Notes: generated by a model not told the origin, from the sequence alone. Shown: positions 8,344 through 19,244, numbered from the stretch's first letter. The stretch is 64,000 bases of DNA from Ensifer adhaerens (GCF_002940685.1 NZ_PNFP01000003.1:186001-250000), one strand, 5' to 3'. Made by a program: numbers and translations.

Positions 8344-9535
8344 TGCTGCTGGGCTCTCCCTTCGGGGACGGGTTCGGGCGCTTCTCTTTGGCGTCGCTTA
8401 CGGCGACGCCATCGGGGCGCCGGTCGAAAAACTCTCCGCCGCGCAAATCCGCGAGCGCTATGGCCGGGTGACGTCGCTCGACACCGAGTGGCACCGCATG
8501 AAACAGAGCGACGCGGCCCGCAACGGCCGTGTCCGAGGCGGCGGCATCGTCACCGACGACACACTGATGACCCTTTGCGTGATGTCGATCTACGACGACG
8601 TCAAGCGCCATCTCGATGCCTGGGACATGGCGTCGGGCATGGTGCGGGAAATCGCCTGGACACCGCGCTGGGTACCGGAACTGCAGCGCGAGACGATGCT
8701 GATCGAGCGGCTGTTCTATCCGGAGAAGTGGATCTTCCAGCGCCACCAGCTCTCCGGCTGCGACCCCCGCCAGGGCGGCGTCGGCAACATGGTGAACTGC
8801 GGAGCGGCGATGTATATCGCGCCGATCGGCGTCGCCAATGCCTGCGATCCGAAGGCGGCCTATGACGAGGCGATCGCCTTTGCGTCCGGCCACCAGCAGA
8901 GCTTCGGCCTGGAGGCCGCCGGCGTGCTTGCCGCGGCCGTTGCCGCCGCTTTCGTGCCGGGAACCACACTCGATACCGTCATCGAGGAAGTGCTCGCTGT
9001 CGCCAAGGATGGAACACGCGACGCAATCGCCGACATCGTGAAGGCTGCACGCACACTGAAGGGTGCCGATCACGCGACGGTTGTCACCGAGTTCCACCGG
9101 ATCATCGCGCGCTATTCGCCGATGGGCGACGATGTGCAGCACACGCCGCAAAAGGCCGGTCTTGCGACCGACGCCTACCAGCCGTCGCGCCTGCACGCGA
9201 TCGAGGAACTGCCGCTGGCGCTCGGCTTTGCCGTCGTCAATGACGGCGATTTCTACAAGACCATCGTCGACGGCATCAATTCCGGACGCGACACGGATTC
9301 GATCGGCGTCATGGCCGGCGCGATCCTCGGCGCCATGCAGGGCGAAAGCATCATCGACCGGTCGATGGCCTCCCAGCTCGACCGCGTCAACAGGCTCGAT
9401 CTCTTCCGCTCCGCCGATGCCTTCACCGAAACGGTGAACGCAATCCAGGCGGCCGACCGCAAACGCGAAATGGCGCGGGCGCAGGCGCGCGCGGGGCTCT
9501 TTTCAGCTCCCGAACTCACCCTTTCCAGTCTCTAA
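8333..9535 (+). CDS. ADP-ribosylglycohydrolase family protein (DraG/ARH-like)
   Basis: 400 residues, start ATG 8333 overlapping the binding-protein stop and preceded by AAGGACGG. It has no signal peptide, so it is cytoplasmic. The family's metal-binding motifs are intact: 'GVAYGDAIGAP' (~residue 18), 'GGIVTDDTLMT' (~residue 70) and 'GRDTDSIGVMAGAILGAM' (~residue 320). Known members remove ADP-ribose from proteins or hydrolyse related N- or O-ribosides using two Mg2+ ions. Placement between a sugar-binding protein and an ABC ATPase suggests that here it hydrolyses an imported small glycoside rather than modified protein. That role is inference. Confidence 0.88.
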   Translation: MTNDAAGLSLRGRVRALLFGVAYGDAIGAPVEKLSAAQIRERYGRVTSLDTEWHRMKQSDAARNGRVRGGGIVTDDTLMTLCVMSIYDDVKRHLDAWDMASGMVREIAWTPRWVPELQRETMLIERLFYPEKWIFQRHQLSGCDPRQGGVGNMVNCGAAMYIAPIGVANACDPKAAYDEAIAFASGHQQSFGLEAAGVLAAAVAAAFVPGTTLDTVIEEVLAVAKDGTRDAIADIVKAARTLKGADHATVVTEFHRIIARYSPMGDDVQHTPQKAGLATDAYQPSRLHAIEELPLALGFAVVNDGDFYKTIVDGINSGRDTDSIGVMAGAILGAMQGESIIDRSMASQLDRVNRLDLFRSADAFTETVNAIQAADRKREMARAQARAGLFSAPELTLSSL

Positions 9536-9552
9536 GTTTTTGAAAGTATCCG

Positions 9553-11652
9553 ATGCTCAGCACCACAGAAATCTTCGAGCGTATCTATTCCGGCTTCACC
9601 GGCAAGGCGATCGGCGTGCGCTTGGGCGCACCCGTCGAGCCGACGATCTGGAGCTATGAACGCATCCGGGACACCTATGGCGAGGTGACGGAGTATCTAC
9701 GCGATTTCAAGAATTTCGCGGCGGACGACGACACCAACGGTCCGGTCTACTTCATCCGGGCGCTGCGCGATTACGGCCCCGGCGCGACCGCCGAGGAGGT
9801 CGGCAAGACCTGGTTGAACTACGCGGCCGAGGAGCATGGCATGTACTGGTGGGGCGGCTTCGGCAACTCGACCGAACACACCGCCTACCAGAACCTGCGC
9901 GCCGGCATCCCGGCGCCGCAGTCCGGCTCGATCGCCCAGAACGGCGCGACGGTTGCCGAGCAGATCGGCGGCCAGATCTTCATCGACAGCTGGGGCTGGG
10001 TGCATCCGGCCGACCCGAAGAAGGCGGCTGAAGCATCGGCACGCGCGGCAAGCGTCGCCCATGACGGCGAGGGGCTGAACGGCGCACGGTTCTGCGCCGC
10101 GGCGATCGCTGAGGCCTTTGTCGCGAAGAACATCGAAGAGGTGATCGAGGCGGGCCTCGCGACGATTTCGGCCGATTCCCTCTATGCCAAGGTTTCCCGC
10201 GCGGTCCTTCGTTTCCACGACAGCAACCGGAGCGACTGGCGCGCCTGCCGCGACATGCTGACGGCGGAATGGGGCTACGACCGCTATCCCGGCGTCTGCC
10301 ACATGATCCCGAACGCCGGCGTCCTCCTCATGAGCCTGATCTATGGCCAGGGTGATCTGCCGCGCACGGTCGAGATCGCCACCATGGCCGGCTGGGATAC
10401 GGACTGCAATGCCGGCAATGCCGGCGCGATCGTCGGCACGCTGCAAAAAGTGGAGCCGGGCTGGGACAAGTATCGCAAGCCGATCAACGACTTTGTCGTC
10501 GCGTCGGGTGTGACCGGTTCGATCAACGTCGTCGACATCCCGTCCTTTGCCCGCGAGCTGACCGTGCTCGCGCTCCGTCTGCAGGAGCGGGAAGTGCCGG
10601 CGCTCTGGGTCGAGGATTTCGAGCGCCGCGGCGTGCGCTTCGATTTCGACGCGCCCGGCGCCACCCATGGCTTCCGCACCGAGCCGTTCAACCAGATCGC
10701 CGTCAAGGCATCGGCGGAACGCCATACGGAGAATGCCAGGGGATCGCTGGAAATCCTGCTCGACCGGCTGGAGCGCGGGCAGGGCGGGAGGATTTTCTGG
10801 AAGCCCTTCTATCGCCGCTCAGACTTTGACGACGAGCGTTATCGCCCAATGTTCACGCCGCTTGCCGATGACGGCCAGACGGTGAAATTCAAGCTCTGGC
10901 TCGACCCCTGGAACGGTGACGGCAACCTGCGCGTTGCACCTTACGTCCGTCGCGCCATGAGCGGTACCATCCAGGAAGCAGGCGCGTGGCACGTGCCTTC
11001 GGCAAGCGGCTGGCAGGACTATACGTTTACCATCCCCGACGGCAATGGCGAGGCGGTAGACGAGATCGGCATCCTCGTCGAATATTTCGGTCGCCTGAAG
11101 TTCCTCGGTCGCTTGTTCCTGGCGGACTTCTCCGTGTCCGGCAAGGGCCGCGCCGTCATCGACCCGGCAAAGGAAGCGCACGAATGGGGCGGCATTACCC
11201 GCTTCACCTGGAACCGTGGCCACTGGAGCCTACAGCAGGGGCGCATCCATGCCCACACGGCAACCGACGCGGACGCCTGGACGGGCAACGCCTATCTGCG
11301 TGATGTCAGCGTCACCGCCGAGCTTCAGCCGCTCTCCGGCGCCTCGCATCTGGTGGTGGCACGGGCGCAAGGCACGAGCCGCTTCTATGCGGCCGGCTTC
11401 GAGAACGGCGAGGCCGTGATCCTTCTGGAAAACCACGGCACGAGGGTGCTTGCCCACAAGCCGTTCAGCATCGAGTACGGCCGGAGCTACGCACTCGACC
11501 TTACGGTCGAAGGCGGCAAGCTGACGCTCTCCGTCGATGGCGAACGTGTGCTGCAGGCGGACGATGCGACGCTCAAATACGGCATGGCCGGGCTGCGCAT
11601 GGCTCGTGCCGGACGCATGTCGATCGGCCGGCTCGAGGTCGCCGAGCGCTAA
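9553..11652 (+). CDS. two-domain ADP-ribosylglycohydrolase-like protein with C-terminal beta-sandwich
   Basis: 699 residues. Residues 1 to ~330 are a second ADP-ribosylglycohydrolase domain, but its motifs differ from the neighbour: the first is 'GKAIGVRLGAP' (Lys where GDA is usual), the second 'ADDDTNGPVYF', and the last 'GWDTDCNAGNAGAIVG' (Cys where Thr/Ser is usual). Residues ~350-699 are rich in beta strands and aromatic residues ('FTWNRGHWSLQQGRIHAHT', 'DGERVLQADDATLKYGMAG'), like LamG/concanavalin-type carbohydrate-recognition domains. It has no signal peptide and lies 17 nt after its paralogue. I infer a divided role, with this protein acting on a larger or differently linked glycoside. 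Confidence 0.82.
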   Translation: MLSTTEIFERIYSGFTGKAIGVRLGAPVEPTIWSYERIRDTYGEVTEYLRDFKNFAADDDTNGPVYFIRALRDYGPGATAEEVGKTWLNYAAEEHGMYWWGGFGNSTEHTAYQNLRAGIPAPQSGSIAQNGATVAEQIGGQIFIDSWGWVHPADPKKAAEASARAASVAHDGEGLNGARFCAAAIAEAFVAKNIEEVIEAGLATISADSLYAKVSRAVLRFHDSNRSDWRACRDMLTAEWGYDRYPGVCHMIPNAGVLLMSLIYGQGDLPRTVEIATMAGWDTDCNAGNAGAIVGTLQKVEPGWDKYRKPINDFVVASGVTGSINVVDIPSFARELTVLALRLQEREVPALWVEDFERRGVRFDFDAPGATHGFRTEPFNQIAVKASAERHTENARGSLEILLDRLERGQGGRIFWKPFYRRSDFDDERYRPMFTPLADDGQTVKFKLWLDPWNGDGNLRVAPYVRRAMSGTIQEAGAWHVPSASGWQDYTFTIPDGNGEAVDEIGILVEYFGRLKFLGRLFLADFSVSGKGRAVIDPAKEAHEWGGITRFTWNRGHWSLQQGRIHAHTATDADAWTGNAYLRDVSVTAELQPLSGASHLVVARAQGTSRFYAAGFENGEAVILLENHGTRVLAHKPFSIEYGRSYALDLTVEGGKLTLSVDGERVLQADDATLKYGMAGLRMARAGRMSIGRLEVAER

Positions 11653-11682
11653 CGGCGCGAGGCAGAAAGGACGGGAGGAAAC

Positions 11683-12728
<1,046 letters not shown>

Positions 12729-12732
<4 letters not shown>

Positions 12733-13946
12733 GCGGTTACGCCAAGCGGCATTTCGATCCGGCCGCCAGGGGGCCGCTTGCCGGCACGCGCGTGCTTGAT
12801 CTCTCGCGCCTCGTCGCCGGTAACATGCTGTCGTTGCAGCTTGCCGACGCCGGCGCCGACGTCATCAAGATCGAGCCGCCGGCCGGCGATCCGCTGCGCG
12901 ACTGGAAGGATGACGGCCACTCGCTCTACTGGAAGACCTATAGCCGCAACAAGCGCTCCGTCGTCCTGAACCTCAGGCATGAGCCGGCGATGGCAGCGCT
13001 TTGGGCGCTGATCGAAACGGCCGACGTCTTCATCGAGAATTTTCGGCCGGGAACGCTGGAGCGCATGGGGCTTTCGCCGGAAGCGCTGCACGCCCGCAAC
13101 CCCAACCTCATCATCGTGCGCATTTCGGGTTTCGGCCAGACCGGCCCCTATGCGCAGTTCCCCGGCTTCGGCACGATCGTCGAAGGCATGAGCGGATTTG
13201 CCTACCGAACCGGCTTTCCCGACCGCGAGCCGGTGCTGCCGCCGCTGGCGCTTGCCGACATGATTGCCGGCGTCTATGGCAGCTCGGCCACCGTCACGGC
13301 GCTGCTTGCGCGCGATCGCGGCCATGCAAAGGGGCAGGTGATCGACCTCTCGCTGCTCGAACCGATGTTTTCCGTGCTCGGGCCGGAAGCGGCGATCTAC
13401 CAGACGACCGGCAAGATCAAGGAACGCGTCGGCAGCGCCTCCAACACGGCTGCACCGCGCAATGTCTATCGCTGCCGCGACGGCAAATATGTGGCGCTGT
13501 CCGGATCGACGCCACAGGTGGCAAGGCGGATTTTCGAGATCATCGGCCGCGCCGACATGAACAACGACCCACGCTTCGCCACCAATTCGGAGCGCGTCAG
13601 GAACCGCGAACTCGTCGACGAGGCCGTTGGCGGTTGGTTTGCCCGGCACGATCACGATGAGGCGCTGCAAATCATGCGCGATGCTGGCGCAACTGTCGGG
13701 CCGATCTATAACATCGCAGATGCGGCGTCTGACCCGCATTTCGTCGAGCGCGAGATCATCGTTGATGTCGAGGATGCCGAGTTCGGCAGCCTGCCGATGC
13801 ACAACATCGTGCCGCGTCTCTCAGAAACGCCCGGTGTCTGGCGGCGGCCGGCACCAACGCTTGGGGAACACACGGCCGAGGTTCTGGCCGAAGCGGGATT
13901 GGATGGCAACGCGATCGAAACGATCCTGCAGGGAGAGGCCGGATGA
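12729..13946 (+). CDS. CaiB/BaiF family (class III) CoA-transferase
   Basis: 405 residues. It shows the family N-terminus 'GPLAGTRVLDLSRLVAGNM' and 'GADVIKIEPPAGDPLRDW', with the catalytic aspartate in 'LALADMIAGVYG' near residue 177, the residue that forms the aspartyl-CoA anhydride in formyl-CoA transferase and CaiB. Class III enzymes move CoA from succinyl-CoA or another donor to an organic acid. Overlaps of 4 nt at both ends tie it to the ABC ATPase and to the CoA-ester lyase. With the lyase it resembles known CoA-transferase/lyase pairs acting on malate or citramalate, so the substrate may be a hydroxy-dicarboxylic acid released by the glycohydrolases (inference). Confidence 0.88.
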
Positions 13947-14794
13947 GGCTTCGCTCCCTTCTCTACGTTCCAGCCTCGTCCGAGCGGTTCATTGCCAAGG
14001 CGCACGAACGCGGCGCGGACGCGATCATTCTCGACCTGGAAGATTCCGTTGCTCCGGACCAGAAGCAGGCCGCACGGGACGGGCTGAAGCACGCCGTGGC
14101 GCAGGCGGGACGCGGTGGCGCGACCGTTTTCGTCCGCATCAACGCGGCGCCGGCGTTGCGCATGGCAGATGCCGAGGCCGCCTGCCGTGCCGGCGCCTTT
14201 GGTCTCTACGTCGCAAAAACCCGGTCGCCGCAGGAGCTGAACGAGATTGCATCGCAACTCGCACCGATCGAGCAAGAGATTGGTCGGCCGCCGCTCGCCT
14301 TCGTGGCGCTTATCGAGGATGCCGGCGCCATTCTCGATGCCCGCGCGATTGCCCGCGTCGAACGGGTGATCGGCCTTGCCGCCGGCGGTGAAGACATTGC
14401 GACCAGCATGGGCGCGGAACCGCTGCCGGACGTGCTGCGGCTTCCGAAGCTGATGGTCCATCTTGCCGCCAAGGCGGAAGGCAAGCTGTCCTTCGGCATG
14501 CTTCCAACGGTTGCGGACTACCGGCGGCTGGATGTGCTGGAGGCAGCCGCGCGTGAGGCGAAGGCCCATGGGTTCGACGGCGCGAGCTGCGTCCACCCGT
14601 CCGTGGTTCCGGTGCTGAACGCGTCTTACGCCCCGAGCGCAGAGCAGATGGCCTGGGCAAGGACCGTGCTCGACGCCGCACAGGCGGCTGAAGCGGTGGG
14701 GCGGGGCGCCTTTGTGCTGAACGGCACCATGGTCGACGCGCCAATCATCGAACGCGCGCGCCATGTTCTCGAACAGGCAGGCGACCTTCGCTGA
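13943..14794 (+). CDS. HpcH/HpaI-type CoA-ester lyase (CitE-like)
   Basis: 283 residues. It has the CitE/malyl-CoA lyase signature 'LRSLLYVPASSERFIAKA' at the start, 'GADAIILDLEDSV' near residue 28 (metal-binding acidic cluster), 'FVRINA', 'ALIEDAGAILDARAIA' near 120, and 'GASCVHPSVVPVLN' near 215. Enzymes of this group split a 3-hydroxyacyl-CoA such as malyl-CoA, citramalyl-CoA or citryl-CoA into acetyl-CoA plus an oxoacid. Its start overlaps the CoA-transferase stop by 4 nt, so the two are probably made in equal amounts and act in sequence. It is the last gene of the operon; no clear terminator hairpin was found before the convergent gene. Confidence 0.87.
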   Translation: MRLRSLLYVPASSERFIAKAHERGADAIILDLEDSVAPDQKQAARDGLKHAVAQAGRGGATVFVRINAAPALRMADAEAACRAGAFGLYVAKTRSPQELNEIASQLAPIEQEIGRPPLAFVALIEDAGAILDARAIARVERVIGLAAGGEDIATSMGAEPLPDVLRLPKLMVHLAAKAEGKLSFGMLPTVADYRRLDVLEAAAREAKAHGFDGASCVHPSVVPVLNASYAPSAEQMAWARTVLDAAQAAEAVGRGAFVLNGTMVDAPIIERARHVLEQAGDLR

Positions 14795-14893
14795 CGCATG
14801 TCGATGAAGCGGGCGTCGGCTGCACGCGGGCCGGTCGATGCGGGTCCGACTTGGGTCGCCCCGCCACAGGTCATCTCCCCGCATTCAGTCGGA

Positions 14894-16195
14894 TCAGAAG
14901 CGTTGTGTGTCGAAGGTCTTCTTTTCCTTGCCGACCGGGGGAACGCCTTTTTGAACGCGCGGCCCATCGTCGGCGCTTGCCACCGTAAGCTCAAGGTTTG
15001 CCGTAAGGGCCAACCGTTCGAGATCCTTGGCCGGCGCCAGCGCCCACTTGAAGAGCGCGGCGTCGCCAACAGTCCATTCGGTTTTCGTGGGCGTCGGTCC
15101 GGTGAGGCTGGTTTCATGCGCAGCCGGTGGCCGCATCATGCCCACGCCAAGCGCGACCTTGAACGACGAGGAGGGAATGAACGCCGAGACATTTGTGGGG
15201 AGAGTGCGCTCGGTTGTGACGGCAGCCGCGGCGGGCGCGGCATTGGCCGTGGCGCGGAGCGTCGGCAGCGGCACGGTGATCGCCGCAAGATCGAAGAACG
15301 GCGGCTTTTCGGCTGCCGCCTTCCTCATGGTCTGTAGCTCGAGGGCTTCTTCTCCACGGCTCTTGCGCGTCGGAAGCATCGCGGTCAGCAGCGTGTTGCC
15401 GGAGGATTCATCATTCTTGAGTTTGGCCGTGCCGGCGCTGTTTGCAGCCACGATCGAGGTCGCCTTGACCCGTCGCTTGTAGTCGGCCATCGCCTGGTCA
15501 TACCCCGGCAAAGCCCCGCCGCTGGCCGGAAGGTGGAGCGTCTGCCCCTTCGGGAAGATGCGGGCGAGCTCCTGGCGCGACATGCGCGGCCACGCCCGCA
15601 CGTTTCCGACGTCGAGATGCACGAAGGGAGATCCAGACGTGGGGTAATAGCCCACCCCGCCGACCTGCATCTGCATGGCGATCTCCCGCAGTCGGGTGAG
15701 CTTCACGCCGGGAATATAGAAGTCCATCGCCTTTCCGAGCATATGCTGGCTGTTCTTGGCGACCCCGGTGCTGCGCGAGCGACCACGCAGCATGCTGTTG
15801 GTGGCCGGCGAACGGTAGGCCGAGACGACGTTGATATAGTCCTTCGCACCGGCGCGCTGATAGACCTCCCAGACGAGGTCGAGAAGGCGCGGGTCCATGC
15901 GGGCCGGTTCGTTCCGGCGCCAGTCGCGCAGGAAACGGTTGATCTGCGTGAGCCCCTTCTGGTCGTATTTGCCGTCGCGCTTGTAGGTGATCGTCGCGCG
16001 TTCGCCGGTGTGCGTAAAGAACAGCTTCAGCGACCGGACTTCTGCCGAAGACGCGGTGCTGCTGAAGGTGATCGTGGACGCTGCTATGGCCGCGGTTGCG
16101 GCGGCTCTCGCAGCCCACCGGGCGATGCGCTTCGCGCCCCTGACGATGGCAGGTGAGGCACGCTCTGGAGACGCAGTTACAGGATACTCAGACAC
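14894..16195 (-). CDS. DUF882 / M15-type peptidase-fold exported protein
   Basis: The frame could begin at a GTG at 16336. I prefer the GTG at 16195 (433 aa), because a TTGTTGACC promoter-like element lies between the two candidates. A hydrophobic Ala-rich segment (ending SSTASSAEV, about 55 residues in) acts as signal or anchor. The central domain carries the M15A zinc pattern 'NSQHMLGKAMDFY' (HxxGxAxD) and 'SPFVHLDVG', with 'YRSPATNSMLR' before it, as in YcbK-like murein carboxypeptidases. The C-terminal ~170 residues are low-complexity and Ala/Thr-rich. The likely role is periplasmic peptidoglycan remodelling. It is convergent with the CitE-like gene and unrelated to it. Confidence 0.83.
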   Translation of the reverse strand: MSEYPVTASPERASPAIVRGAKRIARWAARAAATAAIAASTITFSSTASSAEVRSLKLFFTHTGERATITYKRDGKYDQKGLTQINRFLRDWRRNEPARMDPRLLDLVWEVYQRAGAKDYINVVSAYRSPATNSMLRGRSRSTGVAKNSQHMLGKAMDFYIPGVKLTRLREIAMQMQVGGVGYYPTSGSPFVHLDVGNVRAWPRMSRQELARIFPKGQTLHLPASGGALPGYDQAMADYKRRVKATSIVAANSAGTAKLKNDESSGNTLLTAMLPTRKSRGEEALELQTMRKAAAEKPPFFDLAAITVPLPTLRATANAAPAAAAVTTERTLPTNVSAFIPSSSFKVALGVGMMRPPAAHETSLTGPTPTKTEWTVGDAALFKWALAPAKDLERLALTANLELTVASADDGPRVQKGVPPVGKEKKTFDTQRF

Positions 16196-16468
16196 GGCGG
16201 TTTCCGATTCAAACGAGGTACAATCCACCGGCGGCAACGGCCGGCGGCTCGGCTCTTCGACGGAGATTATGGTCAACAAAGGATTAAGAAGCGGTTGATG
16301 CCGCCAGCCGCACGTCCTGATGCCGGATTGTTTCACTCGCCGGAAACGGGATCGCTGCCAGGCCGCGCCCAGAATGCACCGCTGCGCCGGCCGGGTGGCG
16401 AGGCATGTGGCGGCAGCGCCGTCATCCGTCGATCTTGCGGCGCGGCCTCTTGGCAGCCCGTCCGCTGC

Positions 16469-17284
16469 CTACTTCACGCCGCCATGGGCAAGCCCGCTCA
16501 CGAGATAACGTTGCATGAACAGCGCAACCAGATAGACGGGCGCAATGCCGGCGAGCGATGCGGCTGCCATCTGGCCGAAATTCACCAGCCTGTCGCCCTG
16601 AAAGAGCGAGATGCCGACCGGCAAGGTTCGCGTGGCGTCGGAGAAGGTGAAGGCCGAAGCAAACAGGAACTCGTTGTAGGACAAGACCGTGACGATGATG
16701 AAGGTTGCGACGATGCCGGGCGCGATGATCGGCACGACGATCTGCAGCAGCGTGCGAAACGGTCCGGCGCCGTCCATCGCCGCAGCCTGCTCGATTTCGA
16801 TCGGCATGCGGCGCAGGAACGGCATCAGCAGCCAGAAGGCGACGGGCACGTTGGCGCAGCCGTAGATCAGCACCAGGCCAGCGCGCGTATCGAGCAATCC
16901 CGTTGTCTTCAGAAGGAAGAATAGCGGGATGAGCGCCACGATCGGCGGCGCCATGTAGCTCGAGAGCGTCACGTCCGACAGCCATCTGCCGCCGATCTTC
17001 AGCCGCAGGACGGCATAGGCCGACGGCAGCGCCAGCGTGATGGTGACGAGGCCCGAGAGTAGCGAGACGATTACGGAATTCAGGATGAAACCGAGAATGT
17101 TGGCCGCTTCGAAGGCCGCGGGCCAGTTGGCAAGACTCGGCGTCGTCGGCCAGAAGCGGCCGTCGAGCACGTCGTCCTGCGTCTTCAGCGAAACGGCGAT
17201 CAGATAAAGGAAGGGCAGGGCAAAGAAGCCGACGATCGGCGCCGCCGCAAGGCCTAGCCACAGATGCCGTCCGGCAGATCTCAT
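16469..17284 (-). CDS. CUT1 ABC transporter permease (MalG-like)
   Basis: 271 residues, start ATG 17284 overlapping the previous permease stop (ATGA). It has six predicted membrane helices. The EAA loop 'EQAAAMDGAGPFRTLLQIVVP' region is near residue 170, and the C-terminus is 'MQRYLVSGLAHGGVK', the QRYLxxGLxxGAVK motif of MalG-type permeases. It is the distal gene of the minus-strand sugar operon. A continuous frame runs into it from upstream, but the upstream part is only an out-of-frame shadow of the first permease. Confidence 0.9.
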   Translation of the reverse strand: MRSAGRHLWLGLAAAPIVGFFALPFLYLIAVSLKTQDDVLDGRFWPTTPSLANWPAAFEAANILGFILNSVIVSLLSGLVTITLALPSAYAVLRLKIGGRWLSDVTLSSYMAPPIVALIPLFFLLKTTGLLDTRAGLVLIYGCANVPVAFWLLMPFLRRMPIEIEQAAAMDGAGPFRTLLQIVVPIIAPGIVATFIIVTVLSYNEFLFASAFTFSDATRTLPVGISLFQGDRLVNFGQMAAASLAGIAPVYLVALFMQRYLVSGLAHGGVK

Positions 17285-18225
17285 AATTCTCGCCTTTCGA
17301 AGTGCTGGTGCAGCCGCACGACAGGCAAGGTCACAAGCCCGATGACCAGCGCATAGATCATCGTCTCGGCCGCTGCGCGGCCGACGTCGAACTGCTCGAT
17401 CGCCCGTCGATAGATGGCAAAGCCGGCCGATGTCGTCGCAAAGCCCGGTCCGCCGAAGGTCAGAATGTAGACGAGGTCGAAGAGCTTGAACGACAGAATG
17501 AGCTTCAGCAGGTAGATCGACGAAAGCGGCGCGGCGACCAGCGGCAGCGTGATGTGCCAGAACCGCTGCCAACCATTCGCCCCGTCCACCATCGCTGCCT
17601 CGTGAACGCTCTCGGGAATCGTCGAAAGAGCCGCGAAGCAGAGAATGACGATGAAGGGCGTCCATTGCCAGAGATCGGCGACGCCGATCGCGAGCCATGC
17701 GAGTGTCGGATGACCGAGAAAGGAAATCGGCTCGGAGATCACGTTGTAAGTGATCAAGGTGCCATTCAGGAGGCCGCCGGCCGGCGCGAAGATCAGCTTC
17801 CATGCGATGCCGACCATGACCGGCGGCGTCATCAGCGGCAAAAGCACGAGGCTCATCAGGAAGCGGCCCGCTTTCAGCAACGAGGTGAAGAGCAGTGCAA
17901 TCAGGAAGCCGAGCGCGAGCTGCAGCAGCGACGTGGAAAGCGCATAGGCGACGCTCCTGCCGATGGCCGAAAGGAAGATCGGATCCTGCAACGTCGTTGC
18001 GAAGTGCTTGACGCCGACGAAGCCGCGGAACGGCTTTCCGAGCGTGCTTTTGCTGAAGGCAAGCGCCAGCAGAAAGATGGTCGGGTAGAGCGTCGTGACG
18101 ACCAGCGCGACAAGAACCGGCGCGATCCAGGTGAGACGGGCGAGACGCGCCCAAAGGGCGTGCCGGCGCGCGGCAACACCGGCCGCGCTACCGGGCTCCA
18201 GCGCCTCGACGGTAAAGGCCGTCAT
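17281..18225 (-). CDS. CUT1 ABC transporter permease (MalF-like)
   Basis: 314 residues from ATG 18225, which overlaps the aldo/keto reductase stop by 4 nt. A ~30-residue cytoplasmic N-terminus precedes the first helix ('WIAPVLVALVVTTLYPTIF', a typical MalF/UgpA start), five more helices follow, and the EAA loop is 'HEAAMVDGANGWQRFWHITLP' near residue 205. It forms the membrane channel with the next gene product. No ATPase gene accompanies the pair. Confidence 0.9.
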   Translation of the reverse strand: MTAFTVEALEPGSAAGVAARRHALWARLARLTWIAPVLVALVVTTLYPTIFLLALAFSKSTLGKPFRGFVGVKHFATTLQDPIFLSAIGRSVAYALSTSLLQLALGFLIALLFTSLLKAGRFLMSLVLLPLMTPPVMVGIAWKLIFAPAGGLLNGTLITYNVISEPISFLGHPTLAWLAIGVADLWQWTPFIVILCFAALSTIPESVHEAAMVDGANGWQRFWHITLPLVAAPLSSIYLLKLILSFKLFDLVYILTFGGPGFATTSAGFAIYRRAIEQFDVGRAAAETMIYALVIGLVTLPVVRLHQHFERREL

Positions 18226-19244
18226 GCGGCCCGGGCCAGATCCGGGCGCGTCGGCCCGCTGCCGGCTCGGGTCGCCAGCAACATGTCCTCGATATCGTCG
18301 AGGTCGCGGGATGTGAGCGTAAGGGTTGCCGCGTCGATCCAGCCGTCGATCTGCCCCGGCTCCCGCGCGCCGATGATGGCGCCGGTAACGCCGGGCCAGG
18401 AGATCGCCCAGGCGGCAGCGATCGCAGCGACGGTCGTCCCGTGCCGCGCGGCGATCGGCCGCAAGCCTTCGGCGAAGGCCAGGTTGCGGTGAAGCGCTTC
18501 GCCTGAAAACTCCTCGTCGCGCGATCGCCAGTCGTCCTTCGGGAGAGCCCGGGCGCGCGCCGGCGTGAAGGCGCCGGTGAGCAGGCCGGATTGTAACGGG
18601 CTGTAGGCGATGACGCCGCTGCCATGTGCCTGGACCCAGGGCAGGTCCGTTTCGGCGAACTGGCGCTTGATAGCGGAAAAGGGCGGTTGCACCACATCGA
18701 CGGGCGCGACCGTTGCCGCGCGCTCCAGAAGCGCCCTGTCGTGGTTCGAAAGCCCGATGGCCCGCACCTTCCCCGCCTTCTTGAGCTCCGCAAAAGTCGC
18801 CCAATCCTCGACCGGCGTGCCATCATTGGCAGGCCAGTGCACCTGGTAAAGGTCGATGACGTCGACGCCGAGCCGCTTCAGGGAAGCTTCTACCTCGCGG
18901 CGAATGGACTGGGCATTGCCGATGCGGGCGGGAAGGGCGTTGCGGTTGTCCGGGTCCCAGATCAGCCCGGCCTTGGTGAAGATCAGCGGACACTCGGATC
19001 GCGGGATGGTCGAGAGCGCCTCGCGGACGATCTCTTCGGAATGGCCGAGCCCATAGACGGGTGCCGTGTCGATCCAGTTGATGCCGCGCTCGACCGCGTG
19101 GCGGATGGCGGCGATCGACCGGGTGTCGTCCTGGCTTCCCCAGCCCCAGTCGGGGCCGCCGATGGCCCAGGCGCCGAAGCCAACGAGGGTGATGTCGAAA
19201 TCGGTTTTGCCGAGCCTGCGCTTCGGCAAGGATCTTGCGCTCAT
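18222..19244 (-). CDS. aldo/keto reductase
   Basis: 340 residues from ATG 19244 (GAGG 9 nt upstream; a longer frame reaches 19307 but starts inside the intergenic region). The AKR TIM-barrel is recognised by 'LVGFGAWAIGG' and the tetrad residues Asp and Tyr in 'WIDTAPVYGLGHSEE', Lys in 'PLIFTKAG' and His in 'DLYQVHWP'. 'GLSNHDRALLERA' and 'VIAYSPLQSGLLTGAF' are also family hallmarks. Such enzymes reduce or oxidise sugars with NADP(H). Encoded between a sugar-binding protein and two permeases, it probably performs the first step on the imported sugar or sugar alcohol. Confidence 0.9.
   Translation of the reverse strand: MSARSLPKRRLGKTDFDITLVGFGAWAIGGPDWGWGSQDDTRSIAAIRHAVERGINWIDTAPVYGLGHSEEIVREALSTIPRSECPLIFTKAGLIWDPDNRNALPARIGNAQSIRREVEASLKRLGVDVIDLYQVHWPANDGTPVEDWATFAELKKAGKVRAIGLSNHDRALLERAATVAPVDVVQPPFSAIKRQFAETDLPWVQAHGSGVIAYSPLQSGLLTGAFTPARARALPKDDWRSRDEEFSGEALHRNLAFAEGLRPIAARHGTTVAAIAAAWAISWPGVTGAIIGAREPGQIDGWIDAATLTLTSRDLDDIEDMLLATRAGSGPTRPDLARAA

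Noticed and set aside
16469-18804. Apparent longer fused permease frames (561 and 507 codons) on the minus strand
   Set aside because: Each is a true permease preceded by an out-of-frame stretch of the upstream gene that happens to lack stops. The real starts at 17284 and 18225 show ATGA overlaps.
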